Made by a program: the position numbers and the translations under genes. From NCBI RefSeq assembly GCF_014171475.1, contig NZ_CP048817.1:3720001-3784000 (forward strand): a stretch of DNA of 64,000 nt. Reading direction: 5' to 3'. The notes under the pieces were generated by a model, which saw only the letters and a list, made by a program, of their open reading frames with translations, searched no databases and was not told where the DNA came from. Positions 29,535 through 38,872 of this stretch are shown one piece after another (positions within the stretch are counted from its first letter, which is position 1; each line of letters begins with the position of its first letter). The stretch comes from Sphingomonas sp. So64.6b. Lineage in GTDB: Bacteria; Pseudomonadota; Alphaproteobacteria; Sphingomonadales; Sphingomonadaceae.

Positions 29535-30664
29535 GCTCGAACCAGAACAGCATCGCCATCGACGCCGCCTTTGACGGCGGCAACATCAAGATCGTCGCGA
29601 TCGACGGAGACCGAATCGACCTGGACATCGTGCATGATCACCAGTCCGATTTCTATCAATGGTTCTATTTCCGCCTCGCCGGCGCCAGGGGTCGCAAGCT
29701 CAGCTTGCGTATCCTCAACGCCGGCGATTCGGCTTATCCGCTCGGTTGGCCGGACTATAAGGCGCGCGTCTCGACCGACCGCGAGACCTGGCGCCAGACC
29801 GCGACGCGTTATGCCGATGGCGTGCTCGAATTCGATTGGACCGGCGAGACCGACCTGGCCTGGTTCGCCTATTTCGCGCCCTATACGATGGAACAGCATG
29901 ATGCGCTGATCGCCCGAACGGCGCTGCTGCCCGGCGTATCGCACCGCCAGCTCGGCACCACGATCGACGGCCGCGCGATCGATTGCCTGACCATTGGGCG
30001 CGGGCCGAAACAGGCCTGGCTCTACGCCCGCCAGCATCCCGGCGAATCGATGGCCGAATGGTGGATGGAAGGCGCGCTGGAGCGACTCACCGACACCACC
30101 GATCCGGTGACTGCCGCACTGCTCGCCAAGGCGACCTTCCATGTCGTGCCCAACATGAATCCCGACGGGACATTCCGCGGCCATCTGCGCACCAATGCGG
30201 TGGGCGTGAATCTCAACCGCGAATGGCATGAGCCGTCGCTCGAGCGCAGCCCCGAAGTGCTGTGCGTGCGCGATGCGATGGACGCGAGCGGCGTCGATTT
30301 CGCGATCGACGTTCATGGCGACGAAGCGATCGCCGCCAACTTCATCGCCGGGTTTGAGGGCATCCCCTCCTGGACCGACGAACTGGGCGAGAAATTCTAC
30401 GATTTCGGCCGCCGTCTCGCGGTCAACACGCCCGATTTCCAGACCGAACTCGGTTACGGCAAGGCCGCACCCGGCCGCGCCAATCTCACCATGTCGACCA
30501 ATCAGGTCGCCGAGCGATTCGGCGCGCTCGGCATGACGTTGGAAATGCCGTTCAAGGATCATGACGCGAACCCCGATGCCGAATTCGGCTGGTCGCCCGA
30601 ACGCAGCAAGAAGCTTGCGCATTCGTGCCTTGAAGTGTTCGCCGAGGTGATCGACACACTCTAA
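29531..30664 (+). CDS. M14-family metallocarboxypeptidase
   Basis: A 377-residue protein with an N-terminal beta domain (residues 1-125) followed by a zinc carboxypeptidase fold. The zinc ligands are His169 and Glu172 in ARQHPGESM and His262 in IDVHGDEA; the catalytic Glu338 is in GMTLEMPFKD. The two-domain plan is that of cytosolic-carboxypeptidase-like proteins, whose bacterial substrates are unknown. No signal peptide is seen. ATG 29531 overlaps the upstream lipoprotein stop as ATGA, which fixes the start. The overlap pairs a cytosolic peptidase with a lipoprotein. Confidence 0.9.
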   Translation: MSSNQNSIAIDAAFDGGNIKIVAIDGDRIDLDIVHDHQSDFYQWFYFRLAGARGRKLSLRILNAGDSAYPLGWPDYKARVSTDRETWRQTATRYADGVLEFDWTGETDLAWFAYFAPYTMEQHDALIARTALLPGVSHRQLGTTIDGRAIDCLTIGRGPKQAWLYARQHPGESMAEWWMEGALERLTDTTDPVTAALLAKATFHVVPNMNPDGTFRGHLRTNAVGVNLNREWHEPSLERSPEVLCVRDAMDASGVDFAIDVHGDEAIAANFIAGFEGIPSWTDELGEKFYDFGRRLAVNTPDFQTELGYGKAAPGRANLTMSTNQVAERFGALGMTLEMPFKDHDANPDAEFGWSPERSKKLAHSCLEVFAEVIDTL

Positions 30665-30676
30665 CCCCATTGACGC

Positions 30677-30784
30677 CGTCATGCTGAACTTGTTTCAGCA
30701 TCCAGGCACGGTCATCCAATTCAACGAGCGACGTTCGTTTGGTGACTGACCGCGCATGGACCCTGAAACGAGTTCAGGGTGACG
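30677..30784. repeat. Inverted REP-like pair upstream of gpmA
   Basis: A 28-nt arm (30677-30704, starting CGTCATGCTGAACTTG) is inverted at 30757-30784, matching in 23 of 28 positions, so the pair can form a long hairpin. Each arm also contains its own short palindrome CTGAA...TTCAG. A third copy of the core occurs at 31507-31529. It ends 15 bp before the gpmA start codon. Confidence 0.8.
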
Positions 30785-30799
30785 TCTGTGAGGAACGCC

Positions 30800-31486
30800 A
30801 TGCCCACCCTAGTCCTGATCCGCCACGGCCAGTCGTCGTGGAACCTCGAAAACCGCTTCACCGGCTGGTGGGATGTCGACGTGACCGAAAAGGGCGCTGA
30901 AGAAGCACGCGCGGCGGGGCGGCTGATGGCCGAAAAGGGCCTGGATTTCGACCAGACCTTCACGTCGCTGCAGACCCGCGCGATCAAGACGCTCAATCTC
31001 GCGCTCGAGGAGATGGGCCGGCTGTGGCTACCGGTCGAGAAGGACTGGCGCCTCAACGAGCGGCATTATGGCGGGCTGACCGGCCTCAACAAGGCCGAGA
31101 CCGCGGCGCTGCACGGCGACGAACAGGTGCATATCTGGCGCCGCAGCTTCGACATCCCGCCACCGGTGCTGGAGACGGGCAGCGACTATGACCTGTCGCA
31201 GGACCGTCGTTACGCCGGCATCGCCATCCCCTCGACCGAGAGCCTCAAGGACACGATCGCTCGCGTCCTGCCCTATTGGGACGGCCGTATCGCCCCCGCG
31301 CTCAAGGCCGGGCAGCGCGTACTGATCTCCGCGCACGGCAATTCGCTGCGCGCGCTGGTCAAGCATCTGTCGAACATTCCCGACGATGAGATCACGTCGC
31401 TTGAGATCCCGACCGGCCAGCCGATCGTCTACGAACTCGATGCCGATCTCAACGCGACCGACCGTTATTATCTGAGCGAGCGGTAA
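30800..31486 (+). CDS. gpmA: 2,3-bisphosphoglycerate-dependent phosphoglycerate mutase
   Basis: A 228-residue enzyme interconverting 3- and 2-phosphoglycerate. The phospho-acceptor His is in [12 protein letters not shown]; other active-site parts are [36 protein letters not shown] and [12 protein letters not shown]. The ATG at 30800 has GAGGAA about 6 nt upstream and gives the conserved [10 protein letters not shown]; an in-frame upstream codon lies within the REP-like arm and is rejected. Intergenic repeats flank it on both sides, and purE follows 152 bp later. Confidence 0.95.
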   Translation: MPTLVLIRHGQSSWNLENRFTGWWDVDVTEKGAEEARAAGRLMAEKGLDFDQTFTSLQTRAIKTLNLALEEMGRLWLPVEKDWRLNERHYGGLTGLNKAETAALHGDEQVHIWRRSFDIPPPVLETGSDYDLSQDRRYAGIAIPSTESLKDTIARVLPYWDGRIAPALKAGQRVLISAHGNSLRALVKHLSNIPDDEITSLEIPTGQPIVYELDADLNATDRYYLSER

Positions 31487-31506
31487 GGGCCCGCCTCAAC
31501 AAGCAC

Positions 31507-31529
31507 CGTCATGCTGAACTTGTTTCAGC
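31507..31529. repeat. Single REP-like arm downstream of gpmA
   Basis: CGTCATGCTGAACTTGTTTC plus AGC at 31507-31529 is identical over 23 nt to the left arm of the repeat at 30677. It lies 20 bp past the gpmA stop. A weakly folding CT-rich tract fills the rest of the gap to purE. Confidence 0.8.
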
Positions 31530-31638
31530 GGTAACCACTAACAAGTCTCTGCCGCCTGCCCTGCACGGTTGCCCTCCCCTCGTCTCGCCGCTAGTCAGGC
31601 CCCTCCCGGACACAGACCCGGGGGGACGGGGCACGGAT

Positions 31639-32124
31639 ATGGCGGATACGCCACTCATCGGCATCATCATGGGCAGCACTTCCGACTGGGAGACGATGCG
31701 CCATGCCGCCGACATCCTTACCCAGCTCGGCGTCGCGCATGAAACCAGTGTCGTTTCCGCACACCGCACGCCGAAGCGCCTCTACGATTATGCCACCAGC
31801 GCCGCCGGACGTGGCCTGAAGGTCGTCATCGCCGGCGCAGGCGGCGCGGCACATCTGCCCGGCATGACGGCGTCGATGACGCATCTACCGGTGCTCGGCG
31901 TACCGGTCGAAAGCGCTGCGTTGAAGGGCATGGATAGCCTCCTCTCGATCGTGCAGATGCCCGGCGGTATCCCTGTCGGCACGCTGGCGATCGGCAAGGC
32001 CGGCGCGATCAACGCCGGCCTGCTCGCCGCGTCGATCCTCGCGCTTGGCGATCCCGGCCTGAGCGAGCGCCTCCAGGCGTGGCGCGCGGCGCAGACCGAT
32101 GGCGTGGCGACCGATCCGGCATGA
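31639..32124 (+). CDS. purE: N5-carboxyaminoimidazole ribonucleotide mutase
   Basis: A 161-residue enzyme that moves the carboxyl group of N5-CAIR to C4 in purine synthesis. The signatures [25 protein letters not shown] and [12 protein letters not shown] are intact, as is the tail [15 protein letters not shown]. The ATG at 31639 follows a G-rich stretch. The stop overlaps the purK start as ATGA, giving a translationally coupled purEK operon. Confidence 0.96.
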   Translation: MADTPLIGIIMGSTSDWETMRHAADILTQLGVAHETSVVSAHRTPKRLYDYATSAAGRGLKVVIAGAGGAAHLPGMTASMTHLPVLGVPVESAALKGMDSLLSIVQMPGGIPVGTLAIGKAGAINAGLLAASILALGDPGLSERLQAWRAAQTDGVATDPA

Positions 32125-33191
32125 CCGTCCTGCCCCCCGGGTCCACCATCGGCATTCTCGGCGGCGGCCAGCTCGGCCGGATGCTCGCGGTCGCTGCGGC
32201 GCAGCTTGGTTATCATACCCGCGTACTCGCGCCCGATGCCGAAAGCGTCGCCGCGCAAACCGCATCGAGCTTCACCCGCGCCGATTACCACAGCCGCATC
32301 GTGCTCGACGAGTTCGCCGCCGCCTGCGACGTGGTGACCTATGAGTTCGAGAATATCGCGCTTGAACCGGTCGAATATCTCGCCGGCAAGGTGCCGGTCC
32401 ATCCGGCACCCGCGGCACTCGGCATCGCGCAGGATCGTGCGACCGAAAAGGCGTTCGTCGGCAAGATCGGCGGCCGCACCGCGCCTTGGGCGGCGGTGGC
32501 AACGCTCGACGAACTGAAAGCCGCGATCGCCACGACCGGCTGCCCGGCGATCCTCAAGACGCTGCGGCTCGGCTATGACGGCAAGGGCCAGGTGCGCATC
32601 GCCGCGCCGGACGACGCCGAAGCGGCATGGCAGGCGATCGGCCAGCGCCCCGCGATCCTCGAAGGCTTCGTCACTTTCAGTCACGAATTCTCGATCCTGC
32701 TCGCGCGCAGCCCCGACGGATCGACCGTCAGTTATCCGCCGCCCTGGAACGAGCATAAGGACGGCGTCCTGGCGCGCTCGACCTTGCCCGCACCGGCGGA
32801 GATCGCCGCACAATGGGACGAAGCGGCAGCGCTTGCCGGCCGCATCGCCGAGGCGCTCGACTATGTCGGCATCCTTGCCTGCGAGTTCTTCGCCGGCACG
32901 GACGGCCCGGTGTTCAATGAAATGGCACCGCGCGTGCATAATTCGGGGCATTGGACGATCGAAGGCGCCAATTGCTCGCAGTTCGAGAACCATATCCGCG
33001 CGATCTGCGGTCTGCCGCTCGGCGATACCGGTCTCACCGCGCCGAAGGTCGTGATGGACAATCTGATCGGTCACGACGCCGATCGCTGGGCCGAGATTCT
33101 CGCCGAGCCGGGCGCGCATTTGCATCTCTACGGCAAGGAAACCCGGCCCGGCCGCAAGATGGGCCATGTCACGCGGCTTTCCCAGGGCTAG
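32121..33191 (+). CDS. purK: N5-carboxyaminoimidazole ribonucleotide synthase
   Basis: A 356-residue ATP-grasp enzyme that carboxylates aminoimidazole ribonucleotide with bicarbonate and ATP, feeding PurE. Motifs include [53 protein letters not shown] and [14 protein letters not shown]. The ATG at 32121 lies on the purE stop. A strong bidirectional hairpin follows at 33259. Confidence 0.96.
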   Translation: MTVLPPGSTIGILGGGQLGRMLAVAAAQLGYHTRVLAPDAESVAAQTASSFTRADYHSRIVLDEFAAACDVVTYEFENIALEPVEYLAGKVPVHPAPAALGIAQDRATEKAFVGKIGGRTAPWAAVATLDELKAAIATTGCPAILKTLRLGYDGKGQVRIAAPDDAEAAWQAIGQRPAILEGFVTFSHEFSILLARSPDGSTVSYPPPWNEHKDGVLARSTLPAPAEIAAQWDEAAALAGRIAEALDYVGILACEFFAGTDGPVFNEMAPRVHNSGHWTIEGANCSQFENHIRAICGLPLGDTGLTAPKVVMDNLIGHDADRWAEILAEPGAHLHLYGKETRPGRKMGHVTRLSQG

Positions 33192-33258
33192 AGGGTTTTC
33201 GACCTGATCCCTCACTCTCCGGGGCGATTCCACTCGACCTGAGGCGCTCAAACGAAAA

Positions 33259-33285
33259 GGCCCGCTTCCTCATCGGAAGCGGGCC
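33259..33285. terminator. Bidirectional Rho-independent terminator
   Basis: GGCCCGCTTCC (33259-33269) pairs perfectly with GGAAGCGGGCC (33275-33285). It is preceded by GAAAA and followed by CCTTC, so it can end purEK on the plus strand and the gene ending at 33313 on the minus strand. Confidence 0.75.
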
Positions 33286-33312
33286 CCTTCAATCTCGCAA
33301 TCGCAACGCCGA

Positions 33313-33615
33313 TCAGGCAGCGCGCGCTCCCGTCAGCGGGAAGCTGCCGAATGCGCCAGCGCCGACATTGCCGGTGATCGTGTCGCCATCGACCGTCGCG
33401 GTGCAATCGAGCGTCATCGGCATCGGCACGACGATGCTCATCTTCCAGCTGATCGTGTTGCCATCGACGGTGCCATCGGTGATCTCGACCGAGCCCATCG
33501 CGCCGGTGTTGCTGCCGGTCCAGCTATTGCCGTCGCTCTTCACAACGAGCGTAGCTTTTTGATCGCCCAGCGGCGATTTCACAACGGTATCCCAGGTGCC
33601 ATCGACATCGGCCAT
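33313..33615 (-). CDS. Small beta-rich conserved hypothetical protein
   Basis: A 100-residue protein: MADVDGTWDTVVKSPLGDQK, TLVVKSDGNSWTGSNTG and ISWKMSIVVPMPMTLDC are typical strands of a small beta-barrel. There is no signal peptide and one Cys. Similar sequences are common in sphingomonads but have no assigned role. The start at 33615 begins ATGGCC with GGGAGAGACGT upstream. It lies 38 bp beyond the M16 peptidase gene on the same strand. Confidence 0.7.
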   Translation of the reverse strand: MADVDGTWDTVVKSPLGDQKATLVVKSDGNSWTGSNTGAMGSVEITDGTVDGNTISWKMSIVVPMPMTLDCTATVDGDTITGNVGAGAFGSFPLTGARAA

Positions 33616-33653
33616 TACGTCTCTCCCTCAACTCGGAACTGGTTGGTATCGGA

Positions 33654-36488
33654 TTACTTCGCGCCCGCAATGGACGCGGCGGGCACCACCTCAACCGGCA
33701 GCCCGAGGCTGTCAAGCTGAGGCCGGACCGTCTTGGCATCGCCGACCACCACCCAGATGAAGGTCTTGGGGTCGATTGCCGCGCGTGCCGCAGCGTCAAG
33801 TTCGCTTTGCGTCATTGCGCGATATTTTTGCGTGATGGTCGCGTAATAATCGTCGGGACGCTTGTAGAGGTCGTTGGTCTGCATCGCGCCGAGCACATCG
33901 CTCGATGTTTCGAAGCTGCCCGCCAGTTCGCGAGTCTTGCCGATGATCGTGCGATCGAACTCGGCCTTGGTTAGCCCCTTGGTGGTCAGGAAGTCACCGA
34001 CTTGCTGCCGGATCGCCGCGATCGACGCGCCGGTCTTGTCGGCCTGGACCGGTGCCGAGACGATATAGGGCGCGGCATTCTGCGCGCGGCTGAAATTGCC
34101 CGACGCGCCATAGGTCCAGTGCTTGTCCTCACGCAGGTCCATATTGATCCGCGACAGGAAACTGCCACCGAGCGCGTCGTTGGCGGTCATCACGGGCAGC
34201 AGGTCCGCAGTGCCTTTCAATCCGTTGGGCGCGGCGCCGAGAATCAGCGACTGCGGCGAATCGGGACGATCGATCAGCAGGATCTTTGGCGCCGACGGTG
34301 CCGAGGCCGCGCCGAAATCCTTGATGCCGGCAGTACCGATCCCCTTCCAGCTGCCGAAGCGCTGGTCGAACGCCGCCGACACTTCGGCCAGCGGGCGATC
34401 GCTGACGACGAAGATCTTGGCTTTTTCGGGACGCAGCCAGGCGTGCTGGAACGCGACCAGATCGTCACGCGTCAATGCAGCGACCGCGACCGGATCGCCG
34501 CGTCCGGCCGACTTCGCATAAGGCGAGGCCGGCCCATAGACGAGCTTGGGCAGCGCACGGCCGGCAAGGCCACCGGGATTGGTCAGTTCCGAGGCGATTC
34601 CGGCAAGCTGCTGGTTCTTCAACCGTGCCACCTCAGCGGGGGCAAAGGCCGGATTGAGCGTCACATCGGCGAACAGGTCGAGCGCTGGGCCGAGATTGGC
34701 GCTCGGCGTCGACAGCGACAGAAAGGTCTGATCGAGGCTCGCACCGGTGCCGATCTCCGCACCAAGCCGCTCGCGCGCTTCGGCAATCGCGGTCGAATCC
34801 TTGGTCGTCGTGCCCTCGTCGAGCATGCTCAGAACGAGCTGCTGGGTGCCGAGCTTGGTCGCCGGATCGGCCGCCACGCCGGCATCGAAGCTGATCACCG
34901 CACGCGTGATCGGCACTGCGCCACGCTGTGCATAGATCAGTTCGATGCCGTTCTTGAGCCTGGTGCGCTCGACCTTGGGGAAATCGAGATCGGCGATCGT
35001 GCCGACCGCCGGCATCTCGCCACGCGTGCCCTTGAATGCCGCGGGCTCGGCCGCTTCGACCACTTCTTCGGGCGCCTTGGCCTCGTCATAGGCGACGCGC
35101 GCGCCGGGTTCGACAGTTAGTGCATAGACCGGGCGCGACAGCCATTTCGCGGTTACCGCCTTCACATTGGCCGGAGTCTCGGCCGCAAGCGTCGCGAGCT
35201 GTTTCTTGTAAAAGCCGGGATCGTTCGAATAGAGCGCGCCTTGCGCCAGCGCGACGGCCTTGCCGCCGAATCCGCCGACCGACTCCAGTCCCTCGATCCG
35301 ATCGCTGACCTCGCCGGTGGCGACGCGCTGCACTTCATCGGCGGTCGGGCCATTCTTGATGAAATCGGCGATGATCTCGTCGAGGCGCTTGGCGACCAGT
35401 GCCGGGTCGATCCCCGGACGCACATCGGCGCTGACCTCGAAGGTGCCGATCTGGGCGAAGGTCTGGTTGCCCGCGGACACGCCGACCGCGAGCTTTTCCT
35501 TGCGCACCAACGCATTGTCGAGCCGCGAGCTGGCGAGGCCGCCAAGCACGCCGGCGGCGACGTCGAGCGCGGTCGCGTCACTGCTGTCCAGGCCCGGCAC
35601 GACCCAGGTGCGCATGATCCGAGTCGTCGCGACGCGGTCCTTCATCACTTCGGACTTGGGCGCGGGCAAGGTCGGCACTGGCGCGGCCGGGCGTACCGTC
35701 TTCGGGCCCGCGGGAATCGCGCCGAAATATTTCTCGACCAGCGGTTTGGCGGTCGCGACATCGACATCGCCGGCGATGACCAGGATTGAATTGTTCGGAC
35801 CATAGTGGCCGCGGAACCAGTTCTTCACATCCTTCAGGCTGGCGGCGTCGAGATCGGCCATCGAGCCGATCGTGTCATGACCATAAGGATGCTCGGGCGG
35901 GAACAGCGCCGCGGTCTTGGCATAGTCGACCAGGCCGTAAGGCTGGTTGTCGCCCTGGCGCTTCTCGTTCTGCACGACGCCGCGCTGCACATCGAGCACA
36001 CGCTGCGTCACCGCGCCGAGCAGATACCCCATCCGGTCGCTTTCGAGGAACAAGGCGCGTTCCAGCGCCGGGGCCGGCACCGTCTCGAAATAATTGGTCC
36101 GGTCGTACCAGGTGGTGCCGTTATAGTCGGTCGCGCCGACCTGTTTCAGCGGCTCGAAGAAATCGCCCGGCGCGTTCTCGCTGCCGTTGAACATCAGATG
36201 CTCGAACAGATGGGCAAAGCCGGTCTTGCCCTTGGGCTCGTGCTTCGACCCGACATCGTACCACACCGATACCGCGACGACCGGCGCCTTGCGATCGGTA
36301 TGGACGATGACGCGCAGCCCGTTTTTGAGGGTGAATTCCTCATACGGAATATCGACCTGCTTGACGAGGTCGGCGACCGGTGCAGGCTTGGCCGCCTGAA
36401 CAGCCGGTGCGGCGGCAGGTGCCGCAAAAGCGGGGCTGGCAAGCGCGATCAGCGCCACGCCGGAGAGCGCGAGAATCCTGGGGGACAT
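33654..36488 (-). CDS. M16-family zinc metallopeptidase (insulinase/pitrilysin type), duplicated halves
   Basis: A 944-residue secreted protease. A signal peptide (MSPRILALSGVALIALASPA) leads to the active half, where HLFEHLMFNG carries the inverted zinc motif HxxEH and the downstream Glu is in RGVVQNEKRQGDN. A second, inactive M16 half (from about residue 510, VERTRLKNGIELIYAQ) completes the clam shell. The start ATG 36488 is chosen because it opens a signal peptide; an in-frame upstream extension has none. The downstream gene is a small hypothetical protein, upstream is the S45 acylase gene. Confidence 0.9.
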   Translation of the reverse strand: MSPRILALSGVALIALASPAFAAPAAAPAVQAAKPAPVADLVKQVDIPYEEFTLKNGLRVIVHTDRKAPVVAVSVWYDVGSKHEPKGKTGFAHLFEHLMFNGSENAPGDFFEPLKQVGATDYNGTTWYDRTNYFETVPAPALERALFLESDRMGYLLGAVTQRVLDVQRGVVQNEKRQGDNQPYGLVDYAKTAALFPPEHPYGHDTIGSMADLDAASLKDVKNWFRGHYGPNNSILVIAGDVDVATAKPLVEKYFGAIPAGPKTVRPAAPVPTLPAPKSEVMKDRVATTRIMRTWVVPGLDSSDATALDVAAGVLGGLASSRLDNALVRKEKLAVGVSAGNQTFAQIGTFEVSADVRPGIDPALVAKRLDEIIADFIKNGPTADEVQRVATGEVSDRIEGLESVGGFGGKAVALAQGALYSNDPGFYKKQLATLAAETPANVKAVTAKWLSRPVYALTVEPGARVAYDEAKAPEEVVEAAEPAAFKGTRGEMPAVGTIADLDFPKVERTRLKNGIELIYAQRGAVPITRAVISFDAGVAADPATKLGTQQLVLSMLDEGTTTKDSTAIAEARERLGAEIGTGASLDQTFLSLSTPSANLGPALDLFADVTLNPAFAPAEVARLKNQQLAGIASELTNPGGLAGRALPKLVYGPASPYAKSAGRGDPVAVAALTRDDLVAFQHAWLRPEKAKIFVVSDRPLAEVSAAFDQRFGSWKGIGTAGIKDFGAASAPSAPKILLIDRPDSPQSLILGAAPNGLKGTADLLPVMTANDALGGSFLSRINMDLREDKHWTYGASGNFSRAQNAAPYIVSAPVQADKTGASIAAIRQQVGDFLTTKGLTKAEFDRTIIGKTRELAGSFETSSDVLGAMQTNDLYKRPDDYYATITQKYRAMTQSELDAAARAAIDPKTFIWVVVGDAKTVRPQLDSLGLPVEVVPAASIAGAK

Positions 36489-36606
36489 TATGGGGAAGGT
36501 TCCTTGGTTTGCGACCACTGTGTCACACCATATCACCGGGATAACGCCATGCAATCCAAGCGCTTCAATCACTTCGACCATAATGGACATGTCGCGGGTC
36601 GGGCGG

Positions 36607-38760
36607 TTACGGCCGATAGACCCGCTCGACATGGCCGCGCAGCGAGGCCGGGGCGAAACGCACCGGTTTCAGCTTGTGCGCGACGAACAGCGGCGCCTGA
36701 TCGGCATAATGCGGCGATGCCGGGCGCGTCGTTGCAGCGCCGAACGGCTGGATCGACTGCGAATTGACTTGCCCCTGCTTGTCCCATTCCATGAACATGA
36801 TGAAGCTGTCGCCATGCTTCACCGAAAGTCTTCCGTCCGGATCCTCGTCCCATAATGCGGCGGCGCGCAGGACGTCAGGCCCGCCGTCGAGCGGCAGATC
36901 GACCTTGCCCTGGCGCAACCGCAATACGGTACCGAGCGGCGGATCGAGCCGCCCGAAATGGTCCTGCAGATACGCCGCCGCCTTGCCCAGTTCCTCGCGC
37001 GGATCGGCCTCCGGGCGGCGCTGATAATGCCATTTATTGCCCGCGCGCAGCAGCAGGGCGGCGATCGAGTCGGCCGGTCCCTTGCCGTCGTAATTCCAAT
37101 CCCATTTCGCCAGTACCGCTTTCGCCGCCGCAATCTGCCGGTCGCCCCTGGCATCGACCGCCATGATATCGGCGAACCATTTCGCTGCCCAGCCGACCCG
37201 GCTGACCGTCGTGTCGTATTTGATCCGCTCCAGATCGGCGCGGCTGATCGCCCCGTCCGCGCCCATCAGCTCAAGCGCGCGGGTGCCGCGATTGGTCGTA
37301 TCGGTCTCGATCCCGAGCAGCGGCGAATAATCGCCGGCACGCATTTCCGACCCGGCACCGGCCGCCTGATAGGGCGTGTTGTTGGCGTTGATCAGAAAGC
37401 CCGATGCCGGGTTCACATTGCGCGGCACATTGGCGAATGGCACCGTGCCCGCCGTCAGGTCGCGCGACGTGTCGCCGGGCAGCACTTTTGCGTAATCGAA
37501 ACCGGGCTTCCGGTTGGGAAAGCTCGCATTGTAGAAATAAGCGATATTCCCGGCGGCATCGCCATAGAGGAAATTGGTCGCCGGCACGCCCTGGATCGCC
37601 AGCGCCTTTTGCCATTCGGCGAAATTGCGTGCGCGCGTCAGGCGGTAATATTCCTCGATCATGCGCATCTGGTCCGCGCCGCCATAACGGATCGCGAAGA
37701 TGCCGTTCTTGTTGGCGATCGCCGGACCATGCACGCTGCGCAGCACCGTCTTCGGCACCGGCAGGACGAACGGCCCGATCTTCACATGCAGCCAGACCCG
37801 CGTGCGCTCGAGCGGCAGCCATTTCCCGTCGAACCGGTAATGCGTACCGCCGCCATCGAGCACCAGCTTGTAGACATCGGTCAGGTCGGGGCGATTGACC
37901 GTGTTGGTCCAGCCCAGCGTCTCATTATGTCCAAGTACCGGGAAGGGCACGCCGGGGAATGTCGCACCGGCAAAGTTCCAGCCGGTGCCCGAATGCACGA
38001 CCAGTTCGTACCAGGCGACCGGCCCGCGCCACGGCTGGTGCGAATTGGATACCACGCGGGTGAAACCATCGGCCGAGCGCTTCGGCGCAACGACAAAGGC
38101 GTTCGATCCATTCTGATTGCCTTCATTGACATCAGTGCCGGCCGGCAGCGCGCCGGGATCGGGCGCATCTGGCGTGGCGCCGGCGCTTTCCACCGGCAGC
38201 GGCGTCTCACCAACCAGCGCGCCGAGTGTCTGGTCGAGCCCGAAGAAGAAGGGCGAACGCAGCACGAAGCCGGTCGCGATATCCTCGCCATTGGCGGGGA
38301 ACAGCTTGGCCAGCTTGACCTCGCCCGGATGACGTTCCGCATATTTGTTCAGCCCGCTGGCATAGGCATCGAGCAGCGCGCGGACATCGGCCGGCTGCTT
38401 CATATAATCGCGGTGCGCGGTGGCGCGCGCGCCGAGCAAAGCGAGCGCATAATCGGTCTGCGCGCCGGCCGCGCCGGTCATCGCGCCGAGCCGGCCGCGC
38501 GTCATCGCGACCGCCTCCTGCAAGGTCGCGAAATCATCCTCGGCATGGGCATAGGCAACGCCGTAAGCCACGTCCGGATCAGTCTTGCCGAAGATATGCG
38601 GCACACCAAATGTGTCGCGCGCGATGATGCTGTCATATTTATGATCGGGCGGCGGCGCGGCGCGCTCGGCCAGCAGCGGTTCCCAGATAGCCAGGCCGAT
38701 CGCCACGAGCACGAGCAAGGCCAGCAATCCGATCGCACCCGTCTTCAGAAATCGCCGCAT
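36607..38760 (-). CDS. Penicillin acylase family (S45) amidase
   Basis: A 717-residue Ntn-hydrolase. An N-terminal membrane anchor/signal (TGAIGLLALLVLVAIGLAIW) is followed by the alpha-subunit part with DTFGVPHIFGKTD. A spacer ends at the autoproteolytic Gly-Ser in NQNGSNAFVV (Ser about 219), and the beta subunit carries SNSHQPWRGPVAWYE and FPVLGHNETLGWTN. Relatives cleave acyl-homoserine lactones or beta-lactam side chains. ATG 38760 is preferred for GAGG spaced 6 nt upstream; two in-frame starts lie 6 and 12 nt before it. The TonB receptor gene lies upstream. Confidence 0.9.
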   Translation of the reverse strand: MRRFLKTGAIGLLALLVLVAIGLAIWEPLLAERAAPPPDHKYDSIIARDTFGVPHIFGKTDPDVAYGVAYAHAEDDFATLQEAVAMTRGRLGAMTGAAGAQTDYALALLGARATAHRDYMKQPADVRALLDAYASGLNKYAERHPGEVKLAKLFPANGEDIATGFVLRSPFFFGLDQTLGALVGETPLPVESAGATPDAPDPGALPAGTDVNEGNQNGSNAFVVAPKRSADGFTRVVSNSHQPWRGPVAWYELVVHSGTGWNFAGATFPGVPFPVLGHNETLGWTNTVNRPDLTDVYKLVLDGGGTHYRFDGKWLPLERTRVWLHVKIGPFVLPVPKTVLRSVHGPAIANKNGIFAIRYGGADQMRMIEEYYRLTRARNFAEWQKALAIQGVPATNFLYGDAAGNIAYFYNASFPNRKPGFDYAKVLPGDTSRDLTAGTVPFANVPRNVNPASGFLINANNTPYQAAGAGSEMRAGDYSPLLGIETDTTNRGTRALELMGADGAISRADLERIKYDTTVSRVGWAAKWFADIMAVDARGDRQIAAAKAVLAKWDWNYDGKGPADSIAALLLRAGNKWHYQRRPEADPREELGKAAAYLQDHFGRLDPPLGTVLRLRQGKVDLPLDGGPDVLRAAALWDEDPDGRLSVKHGDSFIMFMEWDKQGQVNSQSIQPFGAATTRPASPHYADQAPLFVAHKLKPVRFAPASLRGHVERVYRP

Positions 38761-38830
38761 CGCCATCCTCACCGCATCTGTTTTGCGGTGAGCCTAGCGA
38801 GGCGGCGGGACTTCAGCGAGCAGCAATAAT

Positions 38831-38864
38831 GTCCGCCGCCTCCACCGAGGCGGAGACGGCGGAC
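38831..38864 (-). terminator. Possible terminator of the TonB receptor gene
   Basis: GTCCGCCG at 38831 and CGGCGGAC at 38857 form an 8-bp stem with a partly paired interior, followed on the minus strand by ATTATTG rather than a long T-run. It is 9 bp past the receptor stop. Confidence 0.45.
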
Positions 38865-38872
38865 GGAGCGGG

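Noticed and set aside
29273..30682. 469-codon open frame on the minus strand
   Set aside because: Antisense to the M14 peptidase and DUF4136 genes; no domain visible.
31788..33251. 487-codon open frame on the minus strand
   Set aside because: Antisense to purE and purK.
36958..38829. 623-codon open frame on the plus strand
   Set aside because: Antisense to the S45 acylase gene, which has a complete Ntn-hydrolase pattern.
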